Under the pieces are notes generated by a model that was not told the origin of the DNA, ran no database searches, and worked only from the letters and a program-made list of their open reading frames with translations. A stretch of DNA of 64,000 bases. It comes from Vibrio sp. JC009. GTDB lineage: Bacteria > Pseudomonadota > Gammaproteobacteria > Enterobacterales > Vibrionaceae. The position numbers were made by a program, and so were the translations under genes. The DNA is taken from assembly GCF_029016485.1 (NCBI RefSeq), contig NZ_CP092106.1, positions 1,984,001 to 2,048,000 on the forward strand, read 5' to 3'. Below are positions 60,144 to 64,000 of the stretch, in pieces; position 1 is the first letter of the stretch; each line of letters starts with the position of its first letter.

Positions 60144-62903
60144 GTGCCGTTTATCAGCTGTACTCAACATCCTGCGCGATATGCACCATTTCTGAAAATA
60201 GTTCTGACACTTGCATTACTGGCCGTCAGCTCTGTCGCGATCGCCAAGGTCAGCCGGAGCGACCTGACTGCTGCGTATATTTTCCGTCTGTCCGAAAATA
60301 TTCAGTGGTATCACGCTGCTGATATCTCCCGCTATCGCTTCCATCTTATCGATAGCAGCAAAGATATCTCTCAGTCACTGAAGCAGATTGCCCGAAAAAG
60401 CAAACTGCATGGTAAATCTTTCACTGTTACACATTCACGAACTTCTGACATACCAAAAGGCGTACATATTGTTTATCTCGCCCGCTCCAAAGCCAGCGAA
60501 TTTAACCAGATACTCCGGCAGACAGAAGGAAAAAACATATTGCTGATCTCAGACCATATCAGCAATCAGCGCCAAATCATGATTAATCTGTTTGAGTCCG
60601 GCAGCAGCAGACTTAAATTTGAAATCAATAAAGCCAATATCCTCAATCAGAACCTGGGGGTTAACCCGGATATCATTCTGCTCGGAGGAACAGAGATCGA
60701 TGTCGCTAAGCTATACCGTGAAGGACAAAATCAGTTAAGAAGCCTGGAAAGACAGGTAAGAGAGCTGGACTCAAGAAGGCAGAAGTTTCAGGAAAGCGCA
60801 GTAAAGTCAGAACGGGAAGCCGCCGCGCTTGCCCGCGAGCTGAAAAGCCAGAAAAAAGCCCTGCAAGCCGAACAGCAGAAATTAAAGCAGGCAGAAAGCC
60901 AGACCAAAGCACACCAGGCTGAGCTGGTACAACAAAGAAAGCTAATCGCTGAGCAGAAAAGTGCGGTGGACAAGGTTCGCGCTTCGCTGGAAAAAGCACA
61001 GGTGCAATACCAGCAACAGCAACAAAAGCTGGTCAGTCAGGAGCAGTTAATCACACAGCAAAATAGCACCATATTAAAAGAGCAGACACGCATTAAAGCT
61101 GCAGAGAAACAGACTCAGGCGCTGAAAGTCTTCATTATGAATCAGAAACAGCAGGTTGAAGCTAAACTGGCGAAATATGAAGAGCTGAACCAAAAAGTTG
61201 AGCAGCAGGAGCTGGCGCTTGTCAGTCAGCAAAGCAAGATACAGGAGAGAGCATCAACCATCCGCGAGCAGGATGAAACCATAGCCAGGCAGCTTCTGCT
61301 TTTAGATCAGCAAAGTGATGTAATAGGTACACAAAAGGACTACCTTCAGGCGATGGGGCTGGCATTTTTATTCGGCGCTCTGCTGGTCATAGTGATTCTG
61401 CTCAATATCCGCGCTAAGAAACGGATCAATACACGGCTAACTGAGCAAAATACCAAGCTGGAAGAGACCACTAGCCAGCTCTTTACAGCAAAAAAAGCCG
61501 CAGAAAAAGCCAACCGGGCCAAAACCGCCTTTCTGACTACCATGTCCCACGAGCTGAGAACGCCACTGAATGCCATACTGGGTTTTTCCCAGTTAATGCA
61601 GCGCGATCCCGCCATGCCGGCTTCTCAGAAAGAGAAGCTGCATATCATCAACAGCAGCGGCGAACACCTGCTTGGTCTGATCAATGATGTACTGGAAGTA
61701 TCCAAAATAGAGGCCGGAAGAATCACCCTGAGTTCAGGCACCTTTGACCTGCACGCTCTGTTAACCGGCATCGAAGCCATTTTTAAGGGCCGGTTGGAAG
61801 ATAAGGATGTGCAGCTTATCTTTGAGGAAGATGATGACCTTCCCCACTACATCACCACAGATCAGAGTAAAGTCAGGCAGGTACTGATCAACCTGTTAGG
61901 TAACGCGGTTAAATTTACCAGCAAAGGAAGCATCACACTAAAAGCCAGCATGCAGGGTATTGAGCATTCACAGGAAAATGAAACCAAGCTGCGCCTTGGC
62001 TTTGAAGTCACTGACACGGGTGTTGGTATTGCCCAAAACGATTACGACAAGATATTTGCCCCCTTTGAACAGGCAGAAGACGGTGCCCGCAAAGAAGGCA
62101 GCACAGGGCTCGGACTTTCTATCAGCAGACGCTATGCCCAGTTGATGGGTGGCGACCTTACCTTTGAAAGCGAGCCCGGTAAAGGATCCAGCTTCTATTT
62201 TGAAATTAATGCTGTTCAGGGAAAAAGTGAAGATGAAGAGAGCCGTCCGGTTCTGCCAACGGTTGTTTCACTGGCACCCAACCAGGAAGAAGTGCGCGCT
62301 CTTGTGGTGGATGACAACGACAGCAACCGCCTGCTTCTGAGCAAGATTCTCAGCAGTACCGGGTTTAAAGTGCGCGAAGCGGAGAACGGCAAAGTGGCCA
62401 TGGATATATTCAGCCAGTGGCAACCCGATTTTCTGCTGCTTGATGTGAGAATGCCGGTGATGGACGGTGCCGAAGTGACCCGCCGGATCCGCGCAATGGA
62501 AACAGGCAAAGAGACGGTCATCATCATTGTTTCTGCCAGCGTGTTTGAAGAGCAGAAAACCCAGTTACTGGAACTGGGCGCCAATGCCTTTTTGCGAAAA
62601 CCGGTGAGAGAAAACCTGCTGTTTACCGAGATCCGTCAGCAACTGGGAATTGAATATCTGTACAGAGAACACCCTGAAGAGCCACACCAGGATAAACTGA
62701 GCCGGGCAGAGCTTCAGGAGTTGCCGGAGTCACTACTAAAAGCACTTTCGGATGCGCTGACAGTAGGTGATATCGAAGAGCTGAAAGCGCTCTGCACCAG
62801 GGTTTCAGAGCACAACTCAACAACCGGTGAAGCGCTGCGGACACTGGTGGACCATTTTGACCTGAACCATATTCAGGAACTGCTTGATAAGCCTCAAAAG
62901 TAA
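60144..62903 (+). CDS. YfiR-domain hybrid sensor histidine kinase
   Basis: 919 residues from a GTG start with AGAGGGG upstream. Signal/anchor (about 18-34, IVLTLALLAVSSVAIA), periplasmic YfiR-like (DUF4154) domain about 36-190 (RSDLTAAYIFRLSENIQW, DIILLGGTEID), long coiled coil about 195-400, TM about 405-425, HisKA with H469 in TTMSHELRTPLNAILGF, HATPase about 575-690 (NLLGNAVKFTSKG, DTGVGIAQND, GLGLSISRRYAQLMGG), receiver with D767 in LLLDVRMPVMDG, and a helical tail of about 100 residues without an HPt histidine motif. A lone receiver gene follows after 16 bp. Confidence 0.9.
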   Translation: MPFISCTQHPARYAPFLKIVLTLALLAVSSVAIAKVSRSDLTAAYIFRLSENIQWYHAADISRYRFHLIDSSKDISQSLKQIARKSKLHGKSFTVTHSRTSDIPKGVHIVYLARSKASEFNQILRQTEGKNILLISDHISNQRQIMINLFESGSSRLKFEINKANILNQNLGVNPDIILLGGTEIDVAKLYREGQNQLRSLERQVRELDSRRQKFQESAVKSEREAAALARELKSQKKALQAEQQKLKQAESQTKAHQAELVQQRKLIAEQKSAVDKVRASLEKAQVQYQQQQQKLVSQEQLITQQNSTILKEQTRIKAAEKQTQALKVFIMNQKQQVEAKLAKYEELNQKVEQQELALVSQQSKIQERASTIREQDETIARQLLLLDQQSDVIGTQKDYLQAMGLAFLFGALLVIVILLNIRAKKRINTRLTEQNTKLEETTSQLFTAKKAAEKANRAKTAFLTTMSHELRTPLNAILGFSQLMQRDPAMPASQKEKLHIINSSGEHLLGLINDVLEVSKIEAGRITLSSGTFDLHALLTGIEAIFKGRLEDKDVQLIFEEDDDLPHYITTDQSKVRQVLINLLGNAVKFTSKGSITLKASMQGIEHSQENETKLRLGFEVTDTGVGIAQNDYDKIFAPFEQAEDGARKEGSTGLGLSISRRYAQLMGGDLTFESEPGKGSSFYFEINAVQGKSEDEESRPVLPTVVSLAPNQEEVRALVVDDNDSNRLLLSKILSSTGFKVREAENGKVAMDIFSQWQPDFLLLDVRMPVMDGAEVTRRIRAMETGKETVIIIVSASVFEEQKTQLLELGANAFLRKPVRENLLFTEIRQQLGIEYLYREHPEEPHQDKLSRAELQELPESLLKALSDALTVGDIEELKALCTRVSEHNSTTGEALRTLVDHFDLNHIQELLDKPQK

Positions 62904-62919
62904 TTTAGGAAACAGGGAT

Positions 62920-63366
62920 ATGAGCATAGATGATAAAAGCACCGCCGTCGTACTGGTTGCCGATGACAACCCGCAAAACCTGCAGGTTGCCTCCTCCATG
63001 CTGACAGAGTGCGGATGGCAGGTCAGAGTCGCCATTGACGGTGAAGCGGCACTGAAAAGCATAGAGCTAAAAGCACCGGATCTTATCCTGCTGGATATTC
63101 ATATGCCAAAACTCAACGGCTACGAAGTTTGTAAGGCGTTAAAGGAGAACCCGCAAACCCGCCACATCCCCATTATCTTCGCCACCGCCGTCTCCGAAGG
63201 CTTCAATAAATCAACCTGCTTTGAGATGGGCGCGGTTGATTACATCACCAAACCCATGCTGCTTGAAGAGCTGCGTAGCCGGATTGGTGTTCATCTTGAG
63301 CTGGCACATGCCAATAAGCTGATTGAGCAGAAAAATGCTGAGATAGCTAAGCTGCGTGCTTGTTAA
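62920..63366 (+). CDS. single-domain response regulator
   Basis: 148 residues from the ATG at 62920 (CAGGGAT upstream): VVLVADDNPQNLQVA with the acidic pair, phospho-acceptor D59 in LLDIHMPKLNG, T/A switch ATAVSEG and K of YITKPM, then a short helical tail (ELAHANKLIEQKNAEIAKL). No output domain, so it probably acts by phosphotransfer or protein binding with the hybrid kinase upstream. Its stop codon overlaps the stop of the opposite TonB-receptor gene. Confidence 0.9.
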   Translation: MSIDDKSTAVVLVADDNPQNLQVASSMLTECGWQVRVAIDGEAALKSIELKAPDLILLDIHMPKLNGYEVCKALKENPQTRHIPIIFATAVSEGFNKSTCFEMGAVDYITKPMLLEELRSRIGVHLELAHANKLIEQKNAEIAKLRAC

Positions 63367-64000
63367 AACTCATACCGCACACTCAAAGCCGCCGCTGCCG
63401 CTTCATTTCTGTATTGTCCCATCTGGATAAAGCGGTTGCGTTTATTCAGGTCCTCATCCAGCCAGCCCAGGACGTTATAAAAGTGCAGGCCCGCTTTTAG
63501 TTTGTCATTCACCTGATAGTTCAGGCCGGTGTTCAGGTAAACCGATTCTCTGAATGCTTTTTGCCTGCCGTCACTGATGGTACGGCCGTTAATCTGCAGG
63601 TTCTCCAGATTATATCTGGCGTAATCGGAAGCACCGGGAAATCCCCAGAATACCTGTAGAGACGAGTTCATTGTCAGCTCTGGCTTTATATACCAGCGCC
63701 AGTTCAGCTTGGTGATATGGGGGGACCAGTTGAGAAAATCATTGCCATAGCCATAGGGCTCGCTACTGATGTTCTGGTCGGTTTGACTGGAATCAGTCAG
63801 CTTCAGATCCAGCAGTTGGGTATAGGAATGAGAAAGATTCAGCTCGTGAGCCTGATAGTGGTACTGCAACTCCAGCTCGATACCGGCAGCATTGGCAACC
63901 CCTATCGGCCCCTCCCGTGCAAGCGAGGTGGAGTAGCCCAGCGCTTCCCAGTCGTAGTAAAACAGAGTGTAAGCGTACTCCAGAGCATCGCTGTGGGTGA
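63363..64000 (-). CDS. TonB-dependent receptor, C-terminal part (runs off the window)
   Basis: The minus-strand frame stays open from the stop at 63363 to the window edge, giving the last 212 residues or so of a larger protein. Alternating aromatic-rich strands, the NAAGIELELQYHYQ strand typical of the late barrel of TonB-dependent receptors, and the terminal LSVRYEF ending in Phe (outer-membrane insertion signal) support the call. The plug domain and TonB box lie beyond the window. YfiR-domain kinases often neighbour such receptors; substrate unknown. Confidence 0.78.
   Translation of the reverse strand, partial: THSDALEYAYTLFYYDWEALGYSTSLAREGPIGVANAAGIELELQYHYQAHELNLSHSYTQLLDLKLTDSSQTDQNISSEPYGYGNDFLNWSPHITKLNWRWYIKPELTMNSSLQVFWGFPGASDYARYNLENLQINGRTISDGRQKAFRESVYLNTGLNYQVNDKLKAGLHFYNVLGWLDEDLNKRNRFIQMGQYRNEAAAAALSVRYEF

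Noticed and set aside
63363..63869. A complete 168-residue protein starting at 63869
   Set aside because: The apparent start is an internal TTG; the frame stays open to the window edge with beta-barrel-like sequence, so this is the end of a longer receptor gene.

Overview
The window looks like chromosomal DNA of a gamma-proteobacterium in the Vibrionaceae, most likely a Vibrio. Reasons: MukBEF with CmoM and ElyC, TorR/TorD, PurR and TfoY in the order I remember from the large chromosome of V. cholerae; a c-di-GMP-I riboswitch directly ahead of tfoY; a monomeric isocitrate dehydrogenase; many chemoreceptors and two-component proteins; and a DUF3360 membrane protein in front of pflB. No rRNA, tRNA, CRISPR, prophage or transposase gene was seen.

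Layout. 1-8952: an orphan trpB with a TrpR-operator-like site, then cmoM-mukF-mukE-mukB (chromosome condensin), all on the minus strand. 9068-13654: elyC, divergent torR/torD with TorR-box-like repeats between them, purR, and riboswitch-controlled tfoY. 13805-17275: a VTT-domain membrane protein, a DUF3108-like secreted protein, an unknown exported protein and an alpha/beta hydrolase. 17444-24204: topA, yciN, aroA, aat-bpt and infA. 24434-32142: clpA-clpS, cspD, a diguanylate cyclase, monomeric idh and rluE. 32466-38163: a signalling cluster of two histidine kinases, a response regulator with a decayed HD-GYP domain and a periplasmic binding protein without a permease. 38278-45099: an MFS carrier, two chemoreceptors and xthA. 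45139-48392: a basic amino acid ABC importer with ArgR boxes. 49267-54998: DUF3360 protein, pflB, pflA, yfbU. 55215-60049: prkA-yeaH-ycgB stress operon. 60144-64000: a YfiR-domain hybrid kinase, a lone receiver, and the end of a TonB-dependent receptor gene facing them.

The genes are mostly ordinary core genes. The unusual content is between them. Two places (8055-8159 and 54249-54357) carry the same 67-nt core, itself foldable into a branched structure, enclosed by perfect inverted-repeat arms of 19 and 21 bp; the arms are self-complementary in each copy but unrelated between copies. This is the strongest candidate for something undescribed. A second family is a MITE-like element with ATACCAAT ends (24274-24434, an internally deleted copy at 48785-48858 and a lone end at 41692). 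Three unrelated short tandem or clustered repeats (CCCCATAG x12, GGTGGCA x6, and GGGCCC/CCCTGGG clusters) sit in gene-to-gene gaps.

Regulatory logic that can be read: c-di-GMP (riboswitch on tfoY, a GGDEF enzyme, a decayed HD-GYP regulator, YfiR-domain kinase), anaerobic metabolism (torR/torD, pflBA), tryptophan and arginine availability (TrpR and ArgR sites), and possibly iron (a Fur-box-like site between a chemoreceptor gene and xthA). All family assignments were made by reading the sequence; no database search was run, and comparisons with other species are from memory.
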